Shown: piece after piece, positions 55,424 to 64,000 of the stretch
Layout of the letters: every line of letters starts with the position of its first letter
Position numbering within the stretch: the first letter of the stretch is position 1
NCBI GenBank assembly: GCA_033297075.1
Contig: MU858080.1
Span: forward strand, 1-64,000
Length of the DNA stretch: 64,000 nucleotides
Origin: Rhypophila decipiens
Lineage: Eukaryota; Ascomycota; Sordariomycetes; Sordariales; Naviculisporaceae
Direction of reading: 5' to 3'
Position numbers and translations under genes: made by a program
The notes under the pieces: generated by a model
Told to the model about the DNA's origin: nothing
Databases searched by the model: none
Seen by the model: only the letters and a program-made list of their open reading frames with translations

Positions 55424-56324
55424 GCCTGGTCTGGCATGGACTTTGTGACAGCTGCTTCTCTACCGGTACCGGTCATTTACAGCACCGCCCACCATGCCCT
55501 CTCTCGTGCAGCCAGGGTTCGTAAGGGAGAAAGCTTGCTTATCCGTGGCGCTGCCGGTGGTGTTGGCCAGGCCGCAATTATCCTCGCGCAGAACATGGGC
55601 GCCCAAGGTGTACGTGACAGTCTCGACAGAAGCCAAGAAGAAGCTCCTAATGGATTTGTATAATATTTCCCGAGGGTCACATCTTCAACAGTCGTGACAC
55701 ATCTTTTGTCGATGGCATCAAACGTCTCACCAACAACCGAGGCGTCGACGTGGTGCTCAACTCCCTCGCGGGCGAGGCGCTGCGACTCTCATGGCGGTGC
55801 ATTGCTCGTTTCGGCCGCTTTGTCGAGATGGGCCAAAAAGACATTGTCGGCAACACCGGTCTAGACATGGCGCCCTTCCTACGGAATACCTCCTTCCACG
55901 CTATCAATCTTCTTGATCTCTTGGATCACGATGTCGCGGCTGCAGCAGAGGTCTTTGCCGAGGTGGTCGACCTGCTTCGACAGGGGACAGCAAGACCAAT
56001 TGCACCATCACCTCGATGCCCTTCTCTCGCGTCGAGGAGGCCTTCCGTATTATGCAAACGGGTAAACACACAGGCAAGATTGCCCTGGAGGCTGTGGACG
56101 ACGATATCGTCTCGGTGATCCCGCCGCCATTGCAGGAGCCTGTCAAATTTGAGACAGACGCCACTGTCGATAGCTTGTTGGCGGTGGAGCTGCGGTCGTG
56201 GCTTCACTCCGAGGTGGAGGCCGATATCTCGGTGTTTGATTTGCTGAGTTATTGCTATTTCGTCGTTGGCGAGGAAGATCTATTCGGTTTCGAAGGCGGT
56301 GCCCGCATCGCTTTTGGCGGCTGA
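55424..56324 (+). pseudogene. relic of a highly reducing polyketide synthase (ER and ACP parts)
   Basis: Plus-strand homology begins inside an enoyl-reductase domain: FVTAASLPVPVIYSTAHHAL, then the NADPH loop RGAAGGVGQAAIILAQ. Frame changes near 55603-55610 and 55665-55672 lead to IFNSRDTSFVDGIKRL and GVDVVLNSLAGEALRL, then FGRFVEMGQKDI. Another shift near 55996-56010 leads to MPFSRVEEAFRIMQTGKHTG, the end of the ER. The ketoreductase domain expected next is absent. Instead the sequence passes directly to the core of an acyl-carrier domain, TVDSLLAVELRSWL, which includes the phosphopantetheine Ser. KS, AT and DH are not in the window. At least three frameshifts plus an internal deletion show a dead gene. 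Confidence 0.9.
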
Positions 56325-56764
56325 GTAGGCTTCTGAGCCTTTTATTTGCTTTGCTGTTGGCGTTGAGGAGTTTGTGTATCCGGTGATCGCATTGTTTGTA
56401 ACGGCCTTGTAAGAAGGATATTGTTTGGTTGTTTCTGTCAACATTATTGCGGTGGTATCCCGACTCAAGAACCTCCCTTGGAAAGGGGGGAATAAAAATA
56501 TCTTCACTCTACACTATTGTTTTGCGCCAAGAAAGTGTTTATTTGCTGTGTACACATCCCGTAAACAAAACGCCTATCCCAATGCGCTGTATGTCGAGAG
56601 GAGAACCAATGCCAACAGAATGCGCCGTGAGAACCCTACATGTCCGCCATCCGTAGACCAAGCCAAACCCTGAATGACAATGACGATGCAAATATGCGAT
56701 GATGTAGTGTAATATGATGATGACCCCCGAGACAATGACGATGAAAATAAAAAGAAAGACGAGA
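56325..56764. other. spacer after the PKS relic
   Basis: Contains the 3' region of the yapsin-like gene. Nothing further recognised. Confidence 0.5.
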
Positions 56765-58419
56765 TCAAAACAGACTCAAAAACACAACGACCCCCATAAC
56801 CATCGAAACCGCAAGCGAATCACCCATCATTCTGATCCCACTCGCCGCACTATCCAACCCACCAAGTCCCCCAAACAGACCGCCGCCACCACCATTTGCA
56901 GATCCTCCCCCACCACCGCCACCACCACCACTGATCCCCTCGGTGGCAACAACGGGGTTCGCAACCATGGTAGCATCCGGCACGGCGCCCTCTCCCTTGC
57001 CAATCTCAACAACCCTACTAGCCGTGGTATTGAACTTGGTCTGGGCGAGACTGATCTGGTTATTATCCATATCATACACCACGTACGCCGATCGGAGGAA
57101 CGTGTCGCCGAGGACGTTTGTCCCGCTTCCTGCGGGGGCGATCCCAAACAAGCAAGCTGGCACGCCGTTTTGAAAGGTTGGGCGGTTGCCCGAGGAAGTC
57201 ACCAGGTCGAGGACCAACTCGTTCATGTCGACTTTTATCGTTGGTCCGGAGAAGGTGAATTCGAGTTGTTGAGGGGTCGAGGTGGCGAGGGAACATGGGA
57301 CGTATGCGGCGCCGGCGGAGGAGTCGTACTGGGCGTTTACTAGAGTGTAGATTTGGGATACCATGGCGTCGGGGAGGTAAGTTAGGGAGGAGCCTGTGTC
57401 TAGGAGGACTGCGAGGGCCAGATTGTCGTTGTTGTTGTCAACACTGTCGGAGGAGGAGGAAGAAGAAGCAGGTTTGATGACCGTGTCGCCTAGTCTCAGC
57501 GAGGTAAGGGTGATGAGGAACTCGGCAAAGATGCCCGAGCCGCTCGATTGGATTGGGAGGGTCTGCAGCGAGCCCGTGTATTTCTCTTGGTCGACGCCGC
57601 CAAAGAGGATCTCGCCCGTGTCGGCGTCTAGGTCGTTGAGCCAGAGCGAGTAGGCGCTCGACTCGATCACGCCGTCGGCCACCATCTGCGCCGGGAGATT
57701 CTTGTACGGCTTCATTCCGGCACGGCCGACCTGGACTTCGTTGATCGGGTATCCTATTCCCAGGATGCCCTGCGAGTTGGTGGACGAGTACCCAATGCCA
57801 AACTGCAGACGCTCAAGCTTGACGCCGCCGTTGTTGGAAGTGCCGGACCGGCCGCCAATGGTGATGGTGTCGGAAACATAATCGCCCGATGCGCCCGAGC
57901 CGTCGACGTACGAGATGTTGAACCAGCTGCCAATGTACTCGTACGTGGAGGACGAATTGGCCATGTAGGTGCCGGCGTATTTGCAAGGTTGAGAAGACTC
58001 GGCGCAGAGTTGTGAGCTCGGCGTGTTCACCCAGAGATCGCTGCTTCCCGTGTCGATGTGTAGCCTGACAGACTTGCCGGGCGTCCCGATGGTTGCGTTG
58101 ATAAAGTAGAGCGTTTCCTATCGAGGTAGTTGGCTGTTAGTCGGCACGATATGACAACAGACATGTATGAGGCATCCTTCTGCAGCAGACGTACCTCATT
58201 GTCCAATGCAGCCGCCAAGGTGCCCCTTTTCCTTAATTTGTCCCGGTGTACGGGGTCCCTTGTAGGCCGCCTCCTCTCGATTGGCATGCCAACCACTTTT
58301 GGTGCTGGCCGTCCATCTTGCCCTTGCTGTTCTGGCTGCTTTTGTTGTAATACCAAGCCCTCTGTCACTGTTGGGAGAATGGCGGCGGCCAGGGCCAATA
58401 TCGTTGTCGTCGTCCTCAT
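56765..58419 (-). CDS. GPI-anchored aspartyl protease (yapsin-like)
   Basis: Secreted pepsin-family endopeptidase expected at the plasma membrane or cell wall, where yapsins process wall proteins. Two exons, 58419-58195 and 58117-56765, encode 525 aa. Residues 1-20 (MRTTTTILALAAAILPTVTE) are a signal peptide. A pro-segment contains basic ERRR and RKR sites, the latter a probable Kex2-type cleavage. The first active site is DTGSSDLWV with Asp97; the flap-like SYVDGSGASGDY follows. The second is LLDTGSSLTYLP with Asp315, the normal spacing. C-terminal features are LGDTFLRSAYVVYD, then a Gly-rich linker with nine consecutive Gly, and a final hydrophobic helix after DSAASG, consistent with GPI attachment. 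Both aspartates are intact. The intron is 77 nt with GTACGT and ATAG ends. The upstream in-frame GTG at 58440 is a less likely start. Confidence 0.93.
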
Positions 58420-61400
58420 GGCTGCCCTTGTGTCGTGCACTCGGTCGATCCTTCGAATCCCTTTCCCTCGTGTATCGTATTATCGTCTATTGTCCCTCTC
58501 GTGGATATTACCCGATGTAAAATGAATGTTGCCAGCCACCCAAGATATCCAGAAAAAAGAAAGAAATTAAAAGAAAAAGTAAAAACGAGAGTCGTAATGC
58601 TATGACATTGGGAGGATGTTGAACTGGGAGAGAAGAGAAAAGACAATAAACAAGAGAACTCTTAAGGGACTGGGGACGATATAATTAAAATAAGGATTAT
58701 CGGTAGCGGCAGGCTACTGAACGGCGGTCGATGTGCATCAACGGGTTCGTCAAACCCTCGGGCATAAAGCGTTCCAGCGCAAGAGGCCGCCAAGCTGTGT
58801 GAGCGATTGTCCGGTAATTCTTGGACTAGCGATCACCAAACAGAAATTCGAAAAGAAAAAAAACCAATAACAAGGAAAACCCTCGGGATCTTAGTTCCCG
58901 ACCAAAAAGATGGTCGAGAAGTCGAAGTGGCGAGCGAACTTGCTTACGCAGTAGTAAGTGACACTGCCACGGATTGTACGGATCCCAATGAGAGAAAATG
59001 AGGTGAGAAGACGGAAATAAGGAAGAAATGAAGTAACAATGGAATCTGGAGTGAAAACAAAGTTCGGACCAGAGAAAGACAAGGAGGACCGGATCAAAAC
59101 ACTGCATGCAACAGAAAAGACGATGTTCCTGGATGCAAGCAAAGCACCAGCCAGGTAGTGCCTCCTCCTCCTCTACCCGAGGGCAACGGTTAAGCCTAGG
59201 GTCTGCTGGGACTTGGTCTAGACCAGAACCAAGACTTCAGACACAGCGTATTTGTGTGTTTTTGTCTCCTCTTCGTCTCAACGGTCGTCATGTTTCCCAG
59301 ATCTGGAGTGGTATAGAGGACATGAGCATGGGGCAAGTTATGAGCATTGGCTGGGAATAAGACATCAACGCCAAGTGGTGTCATGGCCGAGCCTCACAGG
59401 GGACCCCATGGTTTGTGTTAAACCCATGAACGGCAGTAAAGAAGGGGAGCTGATGCTATTGGACGAGACTATTGGAAATCTGTGACATATTTTCTTGCTT
59501 GCGAAGGAATAGGGAAAGGCACCAAGCTTTTACCCTTCACCAATCCGGTGATCGAGTCGAGTTCGAAACAGGGACTCGGCCAGTGCCGTCGCAAACAGTC
59601 ACAACTGCTCCTTGGCTTTCTGGCCCGGGAATGTTGATTCCACGTGCGGCTCGGAAAGAAAAGACACACAAGAAAAACTCACAATATGACCTGATAATTA
59701 CCGTCGCTCACTTGATGGAAAATGCCATATTCAGGCCCAGGTGTCGTCGTGGGCACTTGGCATGACGCGCGTCCCAGGTTGGCGGTCCGCCGAGTGGCCA
59801 AGACAGTGACATGAAAAGACCTTGTGTTCCACTGGTAGTCATCCGTTCACATTTGACTGTGCTCCCATTGCCATTGCTTGCCAAAGTGAGTGCAGTATCC
59901 GTAAAGAGCAATCTCCCAGGTGAACGTCATCCTGCACCGTTAAGCAGCGTTGAGACTTGGTGATTGTCACGAACAAAACAACGGCCATAAGTACAAGGAA
60001 AACTGACTCGGAAGATTTTGAAACATGGAACCAAAAACCCCCGAGTTTTGGGATGCCAAGACTCTGCCAGATCTGATACACACTTGCGGCAGATCCCAGT
60101 CCGTTTTGGGGCTGGCTTGCAGGGTCTTTGGAGAGTGGAGCAACTTAAAGCCTAAGGCATCCTGCCTGAAGACGGCAAGTTCCGAAAGCAGTCTGGATCA
60201 TCGACTTGTTCATGGAAAATGCAAAAGAACATGCAAAAAAGCCGCCGGATTTGTTCTTTGCGGTTTCCTATAATTAAAACATCGCCAGCTCCTCTAGGTT
60301 AAAGTCAAATCAACTTGGTCTTGGTTACCCACCCAACGTCTGCCCCAAAAAGACGTTGAAGAGGCAGTACACCGGAGTGGGGCTGTATTTTTAAGGGGAA
60401 CGGCATGCGAATGCCTCATGGAAGTCTCTCATCAGCGATGGCACAAGCTCGGAAGCTTCTCCGACAACCGTTAAGGGACTAGAGGAAGGTCTTGGGAAAA
60501 TGGTCGATACACTACCGTACTACTATTCATCAGCACTCCCATGGTGTTTCGCAAACCACGGGGCTGTGATGATTGGTGTTGGTAACGGTTCTCCACGTAA
60601 ATACCGGAGGACGTACCGGACCCATTGGCCGGACTAGCTCCGAACCGAGCCGCCGGATATCACACGGAGGATGGCGCATCATTTGGGAGAACCGGCGTGA
60701 CGTTTGCTGCGGCTGAACATTTCTATTTTTATTGCCATCATTGCACCGAAGCCACACACACGTGAAGATACCACCGTTGGGCTGAGGCGGACGATACGTA
60801 CCAATGAGTGTGACTTCGTTGTAGCGGCCGTTGCTGGATATATCTTGCCATTTCCCGAACTAGAGGCTCAGATATAATACTCGGCACCTGTCCCCATTGT
60901 CATTCGTTTCATTCACCTTCTTTCCTACTTTCAGATTGCAAGACCGTTCATCGGCACCTGATCTCGTACTCTGCTGCCAAGTGCGCCACATAGCTCTTTA
61001 TGGTATTCTGTTCGAGGGTGAGCACAGCGGAATGTGCAAGCTTACGCAACGCAGGTGACCGTCTCGGAACTTGGCAACCACAATTAACACACAATTCAGG
61101 GCTGAGCGACATAAGTCCGTCAAAGGATCCTTTCTGTAATCTACATGTGGAATAAAACCTCACCAATCAATTACTCTCCCACCCTTTCTGATGGTCTCGG
61201 CAAACAGACAGGCATCCATCCCACATTCTGATGATTTACTCCTGAGCCGCCAAGTAAAGGTCAAGGGGAGGGCCTCGTCAGCTTGTTGGCATGCGAGGAC
61301 GCTCATGTAGGTATACCTGCCATATACAAGTAACTCGTCGAATCAGTAGTGATTATAATCCACCTGAGTATTGTATCGAGTGCTCTTAACCTGTCACTCG

Positions 61401-61569
61401 GGATCAATTCGCTTCCTCCTTGAATATTTTCGCTCCTCTTCTATCCTGAAAACATTTGTTCTGCCTCTCAAGATAATCGCCTCTGAGAAGCACCGTTCGC
61501 ATATGACATAGAGTAGATTCGTACTCTCCCTACTTGCATCTCTTACTCATACTCTTCGCCATTTCAAAA
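58420..61569. other. 3.1-kb divergent spacer without supported genes
   Basis: Upstream region of the yapsin-like gene (-) and the V-ATPase proteolipid gene (+). Short frames only, with no domain. No RNA gene, repeat array or transposon ends were seen. Confidence 0.5.
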
Positions 61570-62826
61570 ATGGATAATGATCTCATTAACTTGGACAGAT
61601 GGTAAATACTTACTTTCCCACCGACTCCTTCTAACCCGATACAAGCCCATCAGTATATTATCACACCGGCATGCCTGAATCGTCCTCGTGTTAACACAAA
61701 CCAGTCCAGTATATGCCGTTCGTCTGCCTTGTTCTATTCATTTGTCCCAATCACGCAATACCTACCTATCCAAGGCCGAGAATAAAAAATGGCACTCGTC
61801 AGGGATATGTCTAACCGCTATGTTATCCGCCATTGTCTCGGGAATTCAGAGCTTCTTCGGGGCACTCGGCTGTGCAGTCTCCATAATCTTTACCGTCATC
61901 GGCGCCTCCTACGGGACGGCCAAGTCGTCCGGTGCCATCTTCTCGTCCGGCGTGATCCGACCAGACAGGATGATGCAGAATACGTGCGTTTATTCTCTTC
62001 TTTTGAACTCCCATTTTATTCTTCCCTTCCCCATCAAAATGCCCCGCACCTTGCAACGTTTCCCCTGAAGCCATATCATGACCAACCTACAGTGCAAAGT
62101 AGCTGCACTCACTACTAGTAGCAGATGTGTAGTTTCATCACAAGAAACATCCTCACACACACACCACATCGCTGTAGCAGGGAGGAAAAATGACATGTCA
62201 CTGATAGATAACGATAAAAAAACAGACTATGTGCAATCATGGCCCAAGTCCTCGCCATATACGGCCTCGTCACGAGCGTCATCATCTCCAACAGCATCGA
62301 AGAGAAACTGGCTCTCTACACGGGCTTTCTCCAGCTGGGAGCCGGTCTGGCGGTGGGACTTTGTGGGTTAGCCGCTGGGTTTGCCATTGGGATTGTGGGC
62401 GATGCTGGAGGTCAGTTCAGTTTTACTCGCGATTGCCAGTATGACTTTAGGACATAATATCCTCTTTCTCTCACCGTCGGCTCCTTTCCTTTGCTCTCTT
62501 ATACATAATCTCAACCTCTTGTAGGTACTGGGAAATGAAATGATCAAGAACAATGGTGGTGGCTCCCTGCTACTATCATACATCTGATACAACTACACAA
62601 GTCATATGAAAGGGGATGGAAGATGAAAACAAGAGGAAAGAAAGAAAGGAGAAAATTCGCTGACACTGTGTGCTACATAGTCCGAGCAAGCACCCAACAA
62701 CCCCGTCTCTACGTCGGCATGGTCCTCATCCTCATTTTTGCAGAAGTCCTCGGCCTCTACGGTGTCATTGTTTCCATCCTGATGCTCACCCGCTCCAAGC
62801 TTAACGTCACTCAGTGTTCTTACTAG
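61570..62826 (+). CDS. divergent V-ATPase proteolipid subunit (c/c' type)
   Basis: Membrane-rotor proteolipid of the vacuolar H+-ATPase. Five exons inferred: 61570-61601, 61705-61717, 61850-61983, 62226-62410 and 62681-62826, giving 169 aa. Joining them restores the family order: [30 protein letters not shown], then [17 protein letters not shown] with [11 protein letters not shown] and QQPRLYVGM. The essential proton-carrying Glu is kept in [12 protein letters not shown] of helix 4. Several normally near-invariant positions differ: [20 protein letters not shown] in place of the usual KSGVGI pattern, and TLCAIMAQ in place of IVPVVMAG. Exon 2 is only 13 nt, intron 2 has a GTTCGT donor, and introns 3 and 4 are about 240-270 nt. 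Four hydrophobic helices are retained. It is probably a diverged paralog of VMA3/VMA11; a decaying copy is the alternative. Confidence 0.75.
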
Positions 62827-64000
62827 GTGGACATTTTCCTTGAGGTCTTCATCTACCTTGATGGTTCACTTGACTCGATCAGGCGCATACCGGATGACTA
62901 GCTACCTAACCAACCTGCCCATCTTGAATAACTTGGACATATCCGCACCGAACAGAAGCTGGTCCGGTATTCAGCGATCAGTGGCCCTTGTTTTGTCGGT
63001 TGCCCGTCTACGTAGGTAAATTAGGTGCCGTGGACAGGTCAGGAAAGCAGATATGATGGAAAGGTGTGATGATGCAGAACGGAAAAGACATGACTTCTCA
63101 TGCGGTATATGGATGGACCGATTAAAAGGAATAGAGCGCGAGTCGAAGGCAGGAGGCATACGTGACGATATTGGGTTACGGCGAATCTCGGATCTAATCA
63201 GGACCCGGCTCTGGAATATGCCTATCAGTCCATAGCAAAATGTATTCCGTGTGTAAACAGTAGTGTGAAAGGGCCCCGTGACATGAAGAAAATGCTCAGC
63301 GGACTTTCGGGGTCTTAGGCATGTCCGCAGAGTAAGGGCCTCGGTCAAGTACCTTCGCATGAATCCTGTGCAATATTCGCTACCGACGCCGGCACTTGTC
63401 ATGCAGGGACGAACGACAAAGTGGGACGCAATCTAAGTAAATATTAGATTGTATTATATATCTTGAGTCTTGGTGTCTTGTCCAAAGACAATGAAAAATA
63501 GACAGAGAGGGGGCAGGATGCCAATAGTTTTGTGTTATATACACATCTCCAGCTCTTCCCTCCCGTGGCAGCAGTCTGGCAAGCTACGTTATCTCGTGTG
63601 CAGGTAAGTTGCCGCCTGCCTGCAAATTCCCCCCATCAGTCATTATTCCAAACTCCAGACCGTCCCAGGCATACACACAGACCAAATCTGCATGTGTCGG
63701 TTTCCATCCGTCGCTTGCTCGCTTGTTAACTGGCTGGCTGGCTCTTCTCGCTCCGGTAAATTCCCATCCCATCCTGCCCCTTCCATTTTCCCCTCCCTCA
63801 TTCGCTTGTTCGTTTATTAAAAAGAATTATAGATGCACCACCTTCGATGCTGTAAAAAGGAAAGAAAACAAAAGCAAAAACCAGAAACGTAAGGTGGCAT
63901 ATGTACAGCTTTAAAATGAAACAACACCAGCAGATCCAACCTTGAGGCGACTTACTGATGTTGGTGCCAGAAAACAAAAAGAAAAAGCAGCAACGCATCA
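62827..64000. other. terminal spacer of the window
   Basis: 3' region of the proteolipid gene and further noncoding-looking sequence. The minus-strand frame at 62971-63402 has no domain and unlikely composition. A ctggctggctggct repeat lies near 63728-63742. Confidence 0.5.

Noticed and set aside
62971..63402. 143-codon open frame on the minus strand
   Set aside because: No domain, Arg/Ser/Thr-rich random-looking composition, and no splice partner.
1..64000. CRISPR arrays, bacterial-type operons and insertion sequences
   Set aside because: Spliceosomal introns and gene families are fungal. No regularly spaced direct repeats with unique spacers were seen.

Overview
The window comes from a filamentous ascomycete. 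Genes carry short introns (about 50-100 nt) with GTATGT/GTAAGT-type donors, CTAAC-type branch sites and YAG acceptors, and spacers are long. Protein features such as a SAM-RA MAPKKK, RTA1, DUF1770 and a GPI-anchored aspartyl protease fit Sordariomycetes, most likely Sordariales. The species cannot be named from the sequence alone. Exon boundaries below were read by eye from splice signals and protein continuity.

Layout. 1-8128: the end of an ankyrin-repeat frame, a 6-kb spacer, then a HAL4/SAT4-type kinase (+). 8129-12619: a gene-poor spacer with an intron-containing tRNA-Ala(AGC), a 145-bp imperfect palindrome just behind it, then prephenate dehydratase (-). 14270-26163: a housekeeping block with eRF1 (-), a DUF1770 protein (+), a DDT/WHIM-like chromatin protein (-), ribosomal protein uL2 (+) and adenosine kinase (+). 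27036-35201: an HExxH protein with an RS-repeat N-terminus (-), an acidic-tailed protein of unknown function (+), and a mitochondrial HTD2-like dehydratase carrying a very long coiled-coil C-terminal extension (+). 36516-48854: a STE11/NRC-1 MAPKKK (-) and a 1231-aa PH-like/LRR protein (+), diverging from a 5.9-kb region without convincing genes. 48855-56764: accessory territory with a tRNA-like Pol III transcript candidate, an RTA1 membrane protein (-), a MITE-like element with 69-bp terminal inverted repeats, a duplicated 40-bp unit, and abutting relics of an MFS transporter and a highly reducing polyketide synthase. 56765-64000: a GPI-anchored yapsin-like protease (-) and a divergent V-ATPase c-type proteolipid gene with a 13-nt microexon (+).

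Functional themes: translation (uL2, eRF1, tRNA-Ala), nucleoside and aromatic amino-acid metabolism, signalling kinases, membrane and secretory proteins, and a decayed secondary-metabolism patch next to transposon debris. The least explained items are the extended HTD2 protein, the hairpin beside tRNA-Ala, the Pol III-like unit at 51.1-51.3 kb, the diverged proteolipid and the MFS/PKS breakpoint.
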